From Paracoccaceae bacterium (GTDB taxonomy: Bacteria; Pseudomonadota; Alphaproteobacteria; Rhodobacterales; Rhodobacteraceae), in the NCBI GenBank assembly GCA_022448245.1, contig JAKVCO010000006.1:186001-250000 (forward strand): a stretch of 64,000 nucleotides of DNA, written 5' to 3'. A program made the position numbers and the translations under genes. Shown here piece by piece: positions 28,920-37,772 of this stretch; position 1 is the stretch's first letter; every line of letters starts with the position of its first letter. Under the pieces are notes generated by a model. That model saw nothing but the letters and a program-made list of their open reading frames with translations. It did no database searches and had not been told where the DNA came from.

Positions 28920-30026
28920 TCACGGCACAACCACGATGTTGCCGGTATGCTTCTTCTCGATGAAGGCTTCCTGGCCCTTGTGGAAATCCTCCAGAGCATA
29001 GGTCGCGGCGAGCATCGGCTTGATCTCACCGGCTTCGATGTAGCTCACCAAGTTGCGGAACGTGTGCGGCGGGTTCACCGTCGATCCGAAGAAGCTGAGG
29101 TCCATCAGGTAAAGCGTGCGCACATCAAGGCTAACAATCGGACCTGCGATCGCGCCGGAGGTCACATACCGCCCGCCCCGTTCGAGCGCATCGATGATGG
29201 TGCCGAAATAATCGCCGGCCGCGATATCAGCGACGACCGTGACATTGTCGCGCCCGATCGCGTCGCGCAGCGCGCCTTTCAGATCAGCCGGTGCGCGCTC
29301 AAGGATCGCATCGGGGCCCATCTTGGCCACATCAGCGTGCTTGCTGGGAGCCGCGAGCGCCACAACCGTCGCGCCGCGCCGTTTTGCCAGCTGGATCAGC
29401 GCACCGCCCACGCCGCCCGAGGCGCCAGTGACGAGCACCGCGTCGTCCGCGCCCACGCCCGCTTTGTCGAGCATGCCTTCAGCGGTGGAGTAGGAGCACG
29501 AGAACGTCGCAAGTTCAGCATCGCTCAAAGAGCTATCGACAGCGGCCACATTGCGATGATCGATGACGCAGTACTCGGCATATCCGCCATCCGCCTCGGA
29601 CCCCAAATAGCCCGTGGTGTGCATGTTCAGCGGGTCATCCCAATTGCGCAGCCAGTTGTCGGTAATGACGCGCTTTCCAATCAGGTCGTCCCCGACCTCA
29701 TCGCCCACGGCCACCACGTGACCGCAAACGTCGGCGCCCTGAATGCGGGGGAACTTGATCCCGTCGCCGCCCCAGGTGTTGTCGGCAGTCCCGTCGAGGC
29801 TCTCATAAGCCTCGCCAGTCGTGGCCTCTGTCACGGATTTTGAATACCAGCCCGCGCGCGTGTTCACGTCGGTGTTGTTCATGCCTGTCGCAGCCACTTT
29901 GATCAGCACCTGCTGCGGGCCGGGCTGCGGCACCGGCCACGCCGCTTCGAATTCCAGCGCATCAAGGCCGCCGTGGCGTTTGAGGACAACAGCCCTCATC
30001 GTTGTGGGAATATTTGAGGCGTTCAC
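28920..30026 (-). CDS. Medium-chain dehydrogenase/reductase (zinc-independent, quinone-oxidoreductase-like)
   Basis: A 368-residue MDR. An N-terminal GroES-like domain (about 12-170) contains IQGADVCGHVVAVG, and the NAD(P) domain shows TGASGGVGGALIQLA (about 204-218). The position where zinc enzymes carry the catalytic Cys reads TGMNNTDVNTR, so the catalytic zinc ligand is missing and a QOR/enoyl-reductase-like activity is more likely than a classical alcohol dehydrogenase. A GTG at 30026 with GGAGCC seven bases upstream is the preferred start; ATG 29999 lacks a ribosome site. It shares a strand with the DMSP-lyase-like cupin and is divergent from the aldehyde dehydrogenase. Confidence 0.85.
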   Translation of the reverse strand: MNASNIPTTMRAVVLKRHGGLDALEFEAAWPVPQPGPQQVLIKVAATGMNNTDVNTRAGWYSKSVTEATTGEAYESLDGTADNTWGGDGIKFPRIQGADVCGHVVAVGDEVGDDLIGKRVITDNWLRNWDDPLNMHTTGYLGSEADGGYAEYCVIDHRNVAAVDSSLSDAELATFSCSYSTAEGMLDKAGVGADDAVLVTGASGGVGGALIQLAKRRGATVVALAAPSKHADVAKMGPDAILERAPADLKGALRDAIGRDNVTVVADIAAGDYFGTIIDALERGGRYVTSGAIAGPIVSLDVRTLYLMDLSFFGSTVNPPHTFRNLVSYIEAGEIKPMLAATYALEDFHKGQEAFIEKKHTGNIVVVP

Positions 30027-30344
30027 TGACTGGGCTCCGCAAGGTGGTGTTCGTTAATCCATGCGCCTGCTCAACAGCGTCATGCAAACACTTTTGCGAC
30101 CTCAACACGCGCTGGCGTGACGGCTTCGGGCCGCCTTCGGCGCGCGCAGGCATATGCCACAGTGGAAGAGCCCACACGGCCTCGCCCCTGAGACAGCGGC
30201 CGCCCTCGCAGCGTAAAAGATTTCGCTGGCTTTCACCTGAAAAAGCAGTGCTAGTGAGCGCGCGAACGGCGTCGCCCACACGCAAATCAACAGAAAGCCA
30301 GCGCGCTTTCGGCCCAACGACCAACACTCAGGGAGGAGCAGGCC
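30027..30344. promoter_or_regulatory. 318-base divergent intergenic region (MDR / aldehyde dehydrogenase)
   Basis: No reading frame here looks like a gene. The stretch must hold promoters for both genes, but I see no convincing -35/-10 pair. Its main structure is an 11-base perfect inverted repeat (30224-30234 and 30293-30303). A strong ribosome site GGGAGGAG precedes the aldehyde dehydrogenase ATG. Confidence 0.5.
30224..30303. promoter_or_regulatory. Spaced inverted repeat CGCTGGCTTTC ... GAAAGCCAGCG (candidate regulator sites)
   Basis: CGCTGGCTTTC at 30224-30234 and its exact complement GAAAGCCAGCG at 30293-30303 are separated by 58 bases. Paired 11-base sites in a divergent promoter suggest binding of a dimeric or looping regulator. 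The GlxA/AraC-type regulator encoded at 32065 is the nearest candidate. As an RNA hairpin the loop would be long, so a DNA-binding role is preferred. Confidence 0.4.
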
Positions 30345-31805
30345 ATGAAAGACTATTATCAGAATTATATCGATGGCCAGTGGGTCGACGGCGGCGACGG
30401 CACCATCGATGTGATCAACCCCGGCACGGGCGAACATCTCGCCAAGCACGCCATGGCCGACGCCGCCGATGTGGCCCGCGCAGTGGCCGCCGCAAAGCGC
30501 GTGCACGACAGCGGCGCGCTGACCTCGGTACGCCCGGTCGAACGCGGCCGGATGGTACAGGCCATGGGCCGCTACATCCTCGAACATCTCGACGAGGTGG
30601 CCGAGCTCCTTTGCCTCGAACAGGGCAAGCCGCTCTGGGAAGCCAAGCAGGAAATCCGCGGCACCGCGCGTTACTTTGAATACTACGGCGGTCAGGCTGA
30701 CACGATGGAGGGTCGCTCGATCCCGCTCGGTCAGAAGTACTATGACTTCACAACCTACGAGCCCTTTGGCGTCAGCGCCCAGATCATCCCATGGAACTAC
30801 CCTGTTGAGATGGCCGCACGCTCGATCTCGGCAGCCTTGGCGACGGGCAACACCGTGGTGGTGAAATCCTCCGAGATCTGCCCCTGCTCCTCCTATATCT
30901 ACGCCCACGCCGCCGAGGCAGTGGGCCTCCCGGCAGGCGCGATCAACATCGTCTGCGGCTACGGCCACGTGGCAGGGGTCGCACTTACCTCGCACCCCGA
31001 TGTGCGCCAAATCGTCTTCACGGGCTCGGTCGCCACGGGCCAAACCATCGCGCGCTCTGCGGCTGACATCCTCGCACCTTGCGTGCTGGAGCTCGGCGGC
31101 AAATCCGGTGCCATCGTCCATAAGGACGCCGACATCGACGCCTTCACCGGCAACGTGCGCTGGGGCATCTACTTCAACTCCGGTCAGGTCTGCTCGGCAA
31201 TGTCGCGCATCATCGTGCACGAAGATCGCCACGACGAGGTGGTTGAAAACATCTCCGCCATGGCGAAATCGCTGTCGGTTGGCCCCGGCATCGACCGGCC
31301 TGAATTCGGTGCCAACATGGGGGCAATGATCTCCCACAAGCAGCGGGACCGCGCTGTGGGACTCGTCGCGGGTGCCCAAGCCGAAGGCGCCACCGTCGTC
31401 ACCGGCGGTCGCCCCCTCAACAACCCCGGCAGCTTCATGGAGCCTACCGTTCTCACAGGGGTCACACCTGACATGGAGGTGGCGCAGGAAGAAATCTTCG
31501 GGCCCGTGGTGAGCGTCCTGAAGTTCTCCACCCCGCAAGAGGCCATCGAGATCGCCAACGGCACGCCCTACGGCCTCGTCGGCGGCACCTTCACGCAAAA
31601 TCTCGATCAAGGCATGCGCGACGCCCAACAGCTCCGCGCCGGCCAGATCTTCGTCAACGAATGGTACGCCGGCGGCGTTGAAACCCCCTTCGGCGGCTAC
31701 GGCATGTCCGGTTATGGCCGCGAGAAGGGTCGCGAGGCGCTGATGAACTACGTTCAGACTAAGAACGTTGCCATTTCCATAGGCGGTGGCTCCGGTCGGA
31801 GCTGA
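30345..31805 (+). CDS. NAD(P)-dependent aldehyde dehydrogenase
   Basis: A 486-residue aldehyde dehydrogenase superfamily enzyme of normal length. Motifs are the N-terminal YIDGQWVDGGDG, the cofactor stretch IIPWNYPVEMAARSISAAL, FTGSVATGQ, the general base in LELGGKSGAIV (Glu) and the catalytic Cys in NSGQVCSAMSR. The C-terminus PFGGYGMSGYGREKGREALMNYVQTKNV is of the betaine-aldehyde/gamma-aminobutyraldehyde type. Substrate is uncertain; neighbours (an MDR, a DMSP-lyase-like cupin and a GlxA regulator) hint at an osmolyte or C3 aldehyde such as betaine aldehyde or malonate semialdehyde precursors. Confidence 0.92.
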   Translation: MKDYYQNYIDGQWVDGGDGTIDVINPGTGEHLAKHAMADAADVARAVAAAKRVHDSGALTSVRPVERGRMVQAMGRYILEHLDEVAELLCLEQGKPLWEAKQEIRGTARYFEYYGGQADTMEGRSIPLGQKYYDFTTYEPFGVSAQIIPWNYPVEMAARSISAALATGNTVVVKSSEICPCSSYIYAHAAEAVGLPAGAINIVCGYGHVAGVALTSHPDVRQIVFTGSVATGQTIARSAADILAPCVLELGGKSGAIVHKDADIDAFTGNVRWGIYFNSGQVCSAMSRIIVHEDRHDEVVENISAMAKSLSVGPGIDRPEFGANMGAMISHKQRDRAVGLVAGAQAEGATVVTGGRPLNNPGSFMEPTVLTGVTPDMEVAQEEIFGPVVSVLKFSTPQEAIEIANGTPYGLVGGTFTQNLDQGMRDAQQLRAGQIFVNEWYAGGVETPFGGYGMSGYGREKGREALMNYVQTKNVAISIGGGSGRS

Positions 31806-32064
31806 AAAGCGCCGCATATTGCGGATTAGGTGGCTTTTCGCCCCGGTTTTCTTTGCCGAGGCCACAGAAGTCAGAGAATTTCGAAGAAGCGGGGCAAACC
31901 CTCGCTCCTTTCGCGTTTCAAGGGAGCTGCCCGTGCCCGGCTCTAACGTGGGCGCGAGGTGAGACGACCTGAGCGGCAAAGCTCAGCCTGCGGCGATCCC
32001 TCACATTTCCAATTATTATCGACATATGTTAATCTCTATTCGTCATTTCATTTGGAATCACGAC

Positions 32065-33009
32065 ATGGAAATTACCGTTTTCGTCTCTCCAGGCTTTAAT
32101 TTGTCGGCCACCTTCGGCTTTCTGGATACCTTCACCGCCGTAAATGACGTCGAAGGCGCCACGATCTACTCGCATCACTTCGTGTCCGATGAAGGCGGCC
32201 CGGTCGCCAGCCACCAAGGCCCATCCGTCGACACAGTGCATGTAGACGAGGTCAAAAGCGCCAGCGACATGGTGGTCATCTCGACCTCCGCCGATCCGCA
32301 GGCCGCCTATGGCCTGCCGCTCTCCAAACATCTCAGATACTGGCGTCGCCGCGACGCGCTGATGATCGGTCTCGAAACTGGCGCCTTCGTTCTCGCCGAG
32401 GGGTACTTCCTAAAATCCCCCGCCTGCATTCACCCCATGTTCGCCCGCGACTTCATGAAGGAGCATCCGAGCGTCGGCCTCAGCGGCAAGCTCTTTGACG
32501 CCGAAGGTGACACGCGCACCTGCGCAGGTGCGACCGCTGTGGTGGACATGACGCTCAGCATCATTGCAGAGCGCCACACCGGAGACCTCGTGCGCACCGT
32601 ACGCGACTTCCTTATCGCTCCGGAGCCACGCAACGGCGACTTGCCCATCGCGGGTGGCGCGGCCGTCCCCCTCGCCGAGGGCCTGCCAGAGCCACTGATG
32701 GCCACCATTACCCATATGAAGAGCGCGCTGGACCAATCTCTTTCTGTACCTGCGTTGGCTGGCGAAGCAGGGCTTTCTCAGCGACAGCTCGAGCGGCTTT
32801 TCAAAGCGCATACGGGCCGCTCACCCAACCAGTACTACCGGATGCTTCGCCTCGACCGGGCCCGCGACATGGTCGTCCGAGGCTCCACTTCTATCCCCGA
32901 AATCGCCAAGGCTTGCGGTTTCGTCAGCTCGGTCCACTTCAGCCGCGCCTATAAGGAACAATTTGGCCGCCCGCCCATGCGAGACCGCGTCAAAAGCCGG
33001 CCCGGTTGA
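32065..33009 (+). CDS. GlxA-type transcriptional regulator (DJ-1/PfpI domain plus AraC helix-turn-helix)
   Basis: A 314-residue regulator. Residues about 1-165 form a DJ-1/PfpI-like amidotransferase-fold sensing domain (ITVFVSPGFNLSATFGFLDTF; MIGLETGAFVLAEG; TCAGATAVVDMTLSII). Here the position of the usual nucleophile Cys appears as Glu/Thr (LETGAF), so it is a sensor rather than an enzyme. Residues about 215-310 form the AraC/XylS DNA-binding domain (LSQRQLERLFKAHTGRSPNQYYRMLRLDRAR; CGFVSSVHFSRAYKEQFGRPP). An ATG 13 codons upstream (32026) is possible. Members of this group often control betaine, carnitine or polyamine use. The gap 31806-32064 shows only a weak hairpin after the aldehyde dehydrogenase. 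Confidence 0.88.
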   Translation: MEITVFVSPGFNLSATFGFLDTFTAVNDVEGATIYSHHFVSDEGGPVASHQGPSVDTVHVDEVKSASDMVVISTSADPQAAYGLPLSKHLRYWRRRDALMIGLETGAFVLAEGYFLKSPACIHPMFARDFMKEHPSVGLSGKLFDAEGDTRTCAGATAVVDMTLSIIAERHTGDLVRTVRDFLIAPEPRNGDLPIAGGAAVPLAEGLPEPLMATITHMKSALDQSLSVPALAGEAGLSQRQLERLFKAHTGRSPNQYYRMLRLDRARDMVVRGSTSIPEIAKACGFVSSVHFSRAYKEQFGRPPMRDRVKSRPG

Positions 33010-33078
33010 CAGCTGTCAACACCACACGACGGCCAGCGCCAAGGCGTGGGCCGCGTCACATGTTGAACTTATGTGAAG

Positions 33079-33155
33079 TGGTGGCGTGGGGGAGACTTGA
33101 ACTCCCGACCTCTCGATTATGAGTCGAGCGCTCTAACCAGCTGAGCTACCGCGCC
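33079..33155 (-). tRNA. tRNA with CAT anticodon (Met elongator or Ile2), C5-A68 mismatch
   Basis: A complete 77-base cloverleaf including an encoded CCA. Acceptor 5' strand GGCGCGG, D arm TAGCTCAGCTGGTTAGAGC, anticodon stem CTCGA/TCGAG with loop CTCATAA (anticodon CAT) and T arm GGGAG-TTCAAGT-CTCCC. The acceptor 3' strand is CCACGCC, so pair 5-68 is C-A rather than C-G. The CAT anticodon could be elongator methionine or, after lysidine modification, isoleucine AUA. Acceptor pairs 4-69 and 5-68 influence that choice in E. coli, so the mismatch leaves identity open. Confidence 0.92.
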
Positions 33156-33245
33156 ATGGAGCGGGTCACTAAGCCCCGCTGGCGGGACCGTCAAGCCAGA
33201 ATTCCTGCTTGCCCTAACGGCGCAGGCACGGTTTTTTCTGGCGCC

Positions 33246-34655
33246 ATGGATATACTCGACACCCTCCGCGCCAAACTTGGCGATCGTTACGTACTGACAG
33301 GCGCCGATACTGCAAAGTGGAGCAGCGATTGGACAGGAAAATATAGGTGGTCACCGCTGGCCGTGGTGCGCCCGGGATCAACCGAGGAGGTCAGCGCCAT
33401 GGCCGAGGCCTGCTATGCGGCGGGTCAGAAAATGGTGCCCGTCGGCGGCAACACGGGTCTGACCGGCGCGACCTCGGCCGAGGGGGCCGTCATGGTGTCG
33501 CTCGACCGTCTGAACCGAATCCGTACCGTGAAACCAGATGCACGCATCGTCATCGTCGAGGCAGGCGTGATCCTCGATGCAATCCACAACGCGGCCGATG
33601 AATATGGTCTCGTCTTTCCGCTGACGTTCGGCGCGCGGGGCTCCGCCATGATTGGCGGCAACCTCGCCACCAATGCCGGCGGCTCGAACGTGCTGCGCTA
33701 CGGCAATACGCGCGATCTGTGCCTGGGACTCGAGATCGTGCTGCCGGACGGGCGTATCATGGACCTGATGAGCGAGCTGCGAAAAGACAACACCGGCTAC
33801 AATCTGCGCCAGCTCTTTGTGGGCGCGGAAGGCACGCTGGGCTTCATCACTGCAGCGGTCGTGAAGCTTGTCCCCGCCCCGCGCGTGCGCGCCACGGCGA
33901 TGGTGGCGCTTGAGCAGCTCGAGGACACGCTGCCCCTGCTCAACGCCCTGCAAGAAGCCACCGGCGGGGCGCTTGAGGCGTTCGAGTACATGCCGCGCAA
34001 TTATATCACCCGCCACGTCGAACACACCGGTGAGCGGGAGCCGTTCGAGGCCCCCTACCCGGTCAACATCCTCCTCGAAGCGGCCTCCACGCGGGCAGAC
34101 GATGCAGCGGTAGGCGACGATGGTACCCCGCGCCTGACGGAGCTCGTGCAGAATATCCTCGCTGAAAAGATGGAAGAAGGCGTGGTGGCCGACGCCGTCG
34201 TCGCTCAATCAGCGGCACAGCGCGATGCGATGTGGTCCCGCCGCGAGATGGCCGCCGAACTCACCTTCTATGACCGCCCCATCGTCGATACCGACATCGC
34301 CGTTCCCGTGGATGCCGTTCCCGAGTTTATCGCAACCGCTAACGCCCGCGTGCAACAGATCGATCCCGGCTGCGAGGATTTTATGGTCAGCCACTTGGGC
34401 GATGGCAACGTGCATTATTCCGTCTACACCACCCGCAAGGACCCAGCGCTCTACGATGAGATCGTCGAAGTGGTCGAAGAGGTCACGCTCAGCCTCGGCG
34501 GGTCGTTCTCCGCCGAACATGGGATCGGCCTCAGCAAACTGGGCTCCATGCAGCGGCGCAAGGATCAGACGGCCATGTCGCTCATGCGCGACATGAAGGC
34601 CGCCTTTGACCCCAAGGGGCTGATGAATGCGGGGAAAGTGTTGCCGGGGGTCTAG
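33246..34655 (+). CDS. FAD-linked D-2-hydroxyacid dehydrogenase (GlcD / D-lactate or D-2-hydroxyglutarate type)
   Basis: A 469-residue flavoprotein with an N-terminal PCMH/VAO-type FAD-binding domain (VVRPGSTEEVSAMAEAC; PVGGNTGLTGATSAEGAVMVSL; GSAMIGGNLATNAGGSNVLRYG) and a C-terminal FAD-oxidase cap (VSHLGDGNVHYSV with metal-binding His; SAEHGIGLSKLGSM; DPKGLMNAGKVLP). The family oxidises D-lactate, glycolate or D-2-hydroxyglutarate to the oxo acid. ATG 33246 matches the family N-terminus. Its TAG directly abuts the stop of convergent hemC. The substrate is not resolvable here. Confidence 0.9.
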   Translation: MDILDTLRAKLGDRYVLTGADTAKWSSDWTGKYRWSPLAVVRPGSTEEVSAMAEACYAAGQKMVPVGGNTGLTGATSAEGAVMVSLDRLNRIRTVKPDARIVIVEAGVILDAIHNAADEYGLVFPLTFGARGSAMIGGNLATNAGGSNVLRYGNTRDLCLGLEIVLPDGRIMDLMSELRKDNTGYNLRQLFVGAEGTLGFITAAVVKLVPAPRVRATAMVALEQLEDTLPLLNALQEATGGALEAFEYMPRNYITRHVEHTGEREPFEAPYPVNILLEAASTRADDAAVGDDGTPRLTELVQNILAEKMEEGVVADAVVAQSAAQRDAMWSRREMAAELTFYDRPIVDTDIAVPVDAVPEFIATANARVQQIDPGCEDFMVSHLGDGNVHYSVYTTRKDPALYDEIVEVVEEVTLSLGGSFSAEHGIGLSKLGSMQRRKDQTAMSLMRDMKAAFDPKGLMNAGKVLPGV

Positions 34656-35603
34656 CTAGGCCATCTCCCGCCAGGAGAAAAAGTCCGCCGCCGCTTGCGA
34701 CAAAAGCCGTTCGCCCAGCTCCGCGCCAAGGTCGGCACCGGCCGCAATGGGGCCAGAGATCTCGTCAGCAATCCGTTCACTGCCATCTGGGCGCAGGATT
34801 TCGCCACGCAGACGCAGGGTGCCGCCGTCGAGCTCGGCAAGGCCCGCGATGGGCGTCTCACAGCTGCCATCTAGCGTCTTCAGGAAAGACCGCTCTGCGG
34901 CCAGACGCTCGCCCGTGGGCACGTCGTGGATCGTGGCCAGAAGGGCAGCGGTATCCGCGTCATCGGTCCGGCGTTCGATGCCAATCGCGCCTTGGGCCAC
35001 GGCAGGAAGCATGTCCTCGGTCGCCACAGGGCTTTTCGGGACCTCATCAAGGCTCAGACGGTTCAGGCCCGCCATGGCAAGGAAGGTGCAAAGCGCCACG
35101 CCGTCCTCAAGCTTCTTGAGACGAGTCTGCACGTTACCGCGGAATTCCACCACCTCGAGATCCGAACGGTAGTTCAACAGCTGCGCCCGGCGCCGGAGCG
35201 ACGAGGACCCCACTTTGGAGCCGTTGGGCAGCGTGCTTAGCTGATAGTCGCCCAGCGACACGAAAGCATCGCGCACGTCTTCGCGCGGTAAATAGCAATC
35301 GAGGATCAGCCCATCAGGCTGGATCGTCGGCATATCTTTCATCGAGTGCACGGCAATATCGATGCGACACTCGATAAGGTCGGCCTCAATCTCGCGCGTG
35401 AAGAGACCCTTGCCGCCGATTTCTTTCAGCGGTCGATCTAGGATCCGGTCACCCGTGGTCTTGATAATGCAAATTTCGAAAGCGTCCTCGGGAAGCCCGT
35501 GGGACGCCATTAGGCGGCGACGCGTCTCGTAGGCCTGTGCGAGCGCCAGAGGCGATCCACGTGTGCCTATCTTGAGCGGAGAGTCTGCGGACGGTAAGCT
35601 CAT
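34656..35603 (-). CDS. hemC: Porphobilinogen deaminase (hydroxymethylbilane synthase)
   Basis: A 315-residue cytoplasmic enzyme that joins four porphobilinogens to hydroxymethylbilane in heme synthesis. Motifs are IGTRGSPLALAQA at the N-terminus, the catalytic aspartate region HSMKDMPT, GSSSLRRRAQLL, EFRGNVQTRLKKL and the dipyrromethane-cofactor Cys248 in LDGSCETPIAGLA. The length is normal. It is divergent from hemE with an 82-base gap that must contain both promoters. A TTGACA at 35657-35662 is seen there, but I cannot assign a -10. Confidence 0.96.
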   Translation of the reverse strand: MSLPSADSPLKIGTRGSPLALAQAYETRRRLMASHGLPEDAFEICIIKTTGDRILDRPLKEIGGKGLFTREIEADLIECRIDIAVHSMKDMPTIQPDGLILDCYLPREDVRDAFVSLGDYQLSTLPNGSKVGSSSLRRRAQLLNYRSDLEVVEFRGNVQTRLKKLEDGVALCTFLAMAGLNRLSLDEVPKSPVATEDMLPAVAQGAIGIERRTDDADTAALLATIHDVPTGERLAAERSFLKTLDGSCETPIAGLAELDGGTLRLRGEILRPDGSERIADEISGPIAAGADLGAELGERLLSQAAADFFSWREMA

Positions 35604-35685
35604 ATCTCGTTCCTAATTGCGTCGCGCGCGGCTGGCAAGTAGAGTGTCATCCAAAGTTGACACCCCAATCAAGGCCCGCCGCCCC

Positions 35686-36744
35686 ATGAAAGACATCTCA
35701 GTGCCCGCAGCAACAGCTGAAAAATCCATTCTGAAGGCTCTTCGCGGTGAAACGCAGGCCACTCCACCGATCTGGATGATGCGCCAAGCGGGGCGTTATT
35801 TGCCTGAGTATCGCGCGACTCGCGCGCAGGCGGGTGACTTCCTGTCGCTCTGCTACAACTCGGAACTTGCAGCAGAAGTTACGTTGCAACCCATCCGCCG
35901 CTACGGATTCGATGCAGCGATTCTCTTTGCAGACATCCTGCTGATCCCCGATGCGCTCGACGCCGACCTCTGGTTCGTGACGGGCGAAGGCCCGCGTCTG
36001 TCCACCATCGAAGATATGAGCGGCGTGACCGCCCTGAAGGGGGCAGGCGACATTCACGACCACCTCGCACCGATCTACGAAACTGTCCGCATTTTGCGCC
36101 GAGAATTGCCCGAGGAGACGACGTTGATCGGCTTTGCAGGCGCACCTTGGACGGTGGCGACTTACATGATCGCTGGCCGCGGAACGCCGGACCAAGGCCC
36201 CGCCCACAAGATGCGCGAAGAGGCGCCCGAGGTCTTTGATGCGCTCATGGCGCGACTGACCGAGGCCACGATCGAATACCTCTCCATGCAGATCGATGCT
36301 GGCGCCGAAGTGGTGAAACTGTTCGACAGCTGGGCGGGATCCCTCAAAGGCGAGGCATTCCAGCGTTACGCCCTGGAGCCCGCGAAAGAAATCATCGCCG
36401 CCCTCAAGGCGCGCCACCCCGAAACGCCTATCATCGCCTTCCCGCGTGAAGCGGGCGACGGCTACATCGGCTTTGCGAACGCAACCGGCGCCGATTGCGT
36501 GGCGCTCGACAACTCCGTCGAGGCAAGCTGGGCCGCAGCCCACGTGCAGAAGGATGGCTGCGTTCAGGGCAATCTCGCCTCGTCCCACATGGTCACGGGC
36601 GGCCAAGCGCTGGTGAACGAGACCCGCGCCATCGTCGACGCCTTCCGGGGCGGGCCGCACATCTTCAATCTGGGCCACGGAATCACGCCTGACGCGGATC
36701 CTGAGAACGTGCAGCTGATGATCGACACAGTGCGCTCCACCTAA
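35686..36744 (+). CDS. hemE: Uroporphyrinogen decarboxylase
   Basis: A 352-residue cytoplasmic enzyme removing four carboxyl groups from uroporphyrinogen III. Signatures are [17 protein letters not shown] (about residues 27-43), the catalytic aspartate in [28 protein letters not shown] and [16 protein letters not shown] at the C-terminus. ATG 35686 is preferred over an ATG 23 codons upstream that would add an Arg-rich tail and overlap the promoter region. The ribosome site is weak. Two hairpins follow, the second with a T-run. It is divergent from hemC. Confidence 0.96.
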   Translation: MKDISVPAATAEKSILKALRGETQATPPIWMMRQAGRYLPEYRATRAQAGDFLSLCYNSELAAEVTLQPIRRYGFDAAILFADILLIPDALDADLWFVTGEGPRLSTIEDMSGVTALKGAGDIHDHLAPIYETVRILRRELPEETTLIGFAGAPWTVATYMIAGRGTPDQGPAHKMREEAPEVFDALMARLTEATIEYLSMQIDAGAEVVKLFDSWAGSLKGEAFQRYALEPAKEIIAALKARHPETPIIAFPREAGDGYIGFANATGADCVALDNSVEASWAAAHVQKDGCVQGNLASSHMVTGGQALVNETRAIVDAFRGGPHIFNLGHGITPDADPENVQLMIDTVRST

Positions 36745-36752
36745 ACGCAAAA

Positions 36753-36772
36753 CGCCGCGCGGGTGCGCGGCG
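36753..36772 (+). terminator. First hairpin after hemE
   Basis: CGCCGCGC (36753-36760) and GCGCGGCG (36765-36772) form an eight-base-pair stem with loop GGGT, followed by CCTTTACA. The T-run is poor. It probably assists the stronger terminator 15 bases on. Confidence 0.55.
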
Positions 36773-36786
36773 CCTTTACAACGCCC

Positions 36787-36820
36787 AAGCCCCGCAGCAC
36801 CGCCGCGGGGCTTTGTTTTT
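36787..36820 (+). terminator. Intrinsic terminator of hemE
   Basis: AAGCCCCGC (36787-36795) pairs perfectly with GCGGGGCTT (36805-36813) and is followed by TGTTTTT up to 36820. This is a standard Rho-independent terminator for rightward transcription; the last T is the first base of the hemF stop codon on the other strand. Confidence 0.88.
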
Positions 36821-37710
36821 CAGGTCCATTTCGCCAGCGGCGGCAGAGACATCAGCACGGCATTCGCGTCATGGCCGGTCTCGAGCCCGAACTTCGTTCC
36901 CCGATCATAGACGAGATTGTATTCAGCATAGAGCCCCCGATGGACGAGCTGCGCGTCCTTGTCGGCCTCGGTCCACGGCTGGCTGAGGTGCTTCTTCACC
37001 TGCGGCAGGTAGGCCGGCAAGAAGGCGCGGCCCACGTCTTGGGTCAGCGCGAAATCGGCCTCCCAATCACCGGTGTTGCGATCGTCGAAAAAGATGCCGC
37101 CCACTCCACGCGCGCGGTGGCGGTGCGGAACGTAGAAATACTCATCCGCCCAGGCCTTGTAGGTGTCGTAGACATCATCGCCATGGGGGTCACAGTAGTC
37201 TTTGAGCACGCGGTGGAAGTCCGCCGTGTCCTCATCATATTCGATCGCCGGATTCAGATCGCTGCCACCGCCGAACCAGTATTTGTGCGGGGTCCAGAAC
37301 ATGCGGGTGTTCATGTGGACGGACGGCGTGTGCGGGTTCTGCATATGCGCCACGAGCGAGATGCCCGAGGCCCAGAACCGGGCGTCGGTGTCCATGCCAG
37401 GCACGCCACGGGCTGCCATGGCTTTCTGGGCGCGCTCACCCAGGGTGCCGTACACCTCGGAGACGTTGACACCCACCTTCTCGAAAACACGGCCGCCGCG
37501 CATGACGCTCATCAGGCCGCCACCGGCGTCCGAGCCATCATCAGCGGTGCGCTTCGTCTCGATCACCTCAAAGCGACCCGCAGGTTGGCCCGCGAAAGTG
37601 CCGTCGGTTTGACTGTCTTCCAGCGCCTCAAAAGCGGCGACGATATCGTCCCGGAGGCTACGGAACCAAGCGGCGGCTTGGACTTTGCGGTCGTCAAACA
37701 ATTCAGTCAT
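36820..37710 (-). CDS. hemF: Oxygen-dependent coproporphyrinogen III oxidase
   Basis: A 296-residue cytosolic enzyme that oxidatively decarboxylates coproporphyrinogen III using O2. Motifs are FEKVGVNVSEVYG, ISLVAHMQNPHTPSVHMNTRMF, WFGGGSDLNPAIEYDEDTADFH, RGVGGIFFDD, and the C-terminal YAEYNLVYDRGTKFGLETGHDANAVLMSLPP. The ATG at 37710 is preceded by AGGGAGA. An FNR-type box TTGATCTACGTCAA lies 63 bases upstream, so the gene is probably tuned to oxygen supply by an FnrL-like regulator. Confidence 0.96.
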   Translation of the reverse strand: MTELFDDRKVQAAAWFRSLRDDIVAAFEALEDSQTDGTFAGQPAGRFEVIETKRTADDGSDAGGGLMSVMRGGRVFEKVGVNVSEVYGTLGERAQKAMAARGVPGMDTDARFWASGISLVAHMQNPHTPSVHMNTRMFWTPHKYWFGGGSDLNPAIEYDEDTADFHRVLKDYCDPHGDDVYDTYKAWADEYFYVPHRHRARGVGGIFFDDRNTGDWEADFALTQDVGRAFLPAYLPQVKKHLSQPWTEADKDAQLVHRGLYAEYNLVYDRGTKFGLETGHDANAVLMSLPPLAKWT

Positions 37711-37772
37711 CAGTGTGTCTCCCTGAATTGACAGTATCAAAACGAACTTCGCAGGGCCAGAGCGCGCTCGCC

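Noticed and set aside
35657-35673. TTGAC-N6-ATCAA in the hemC-hemE gap as an FNR box
   Set aside because: The spacer is six bases instead of four. The TTGACA may be a -35 element, but no -10 is convincing.
37729-37741. TTGACAGTATCAA as a second FNR box at hemF
   Set aside because: The half-sites are separated by three bases, not four, so FNR spacing is wrong. It more likely overlaps core promoter sequence.
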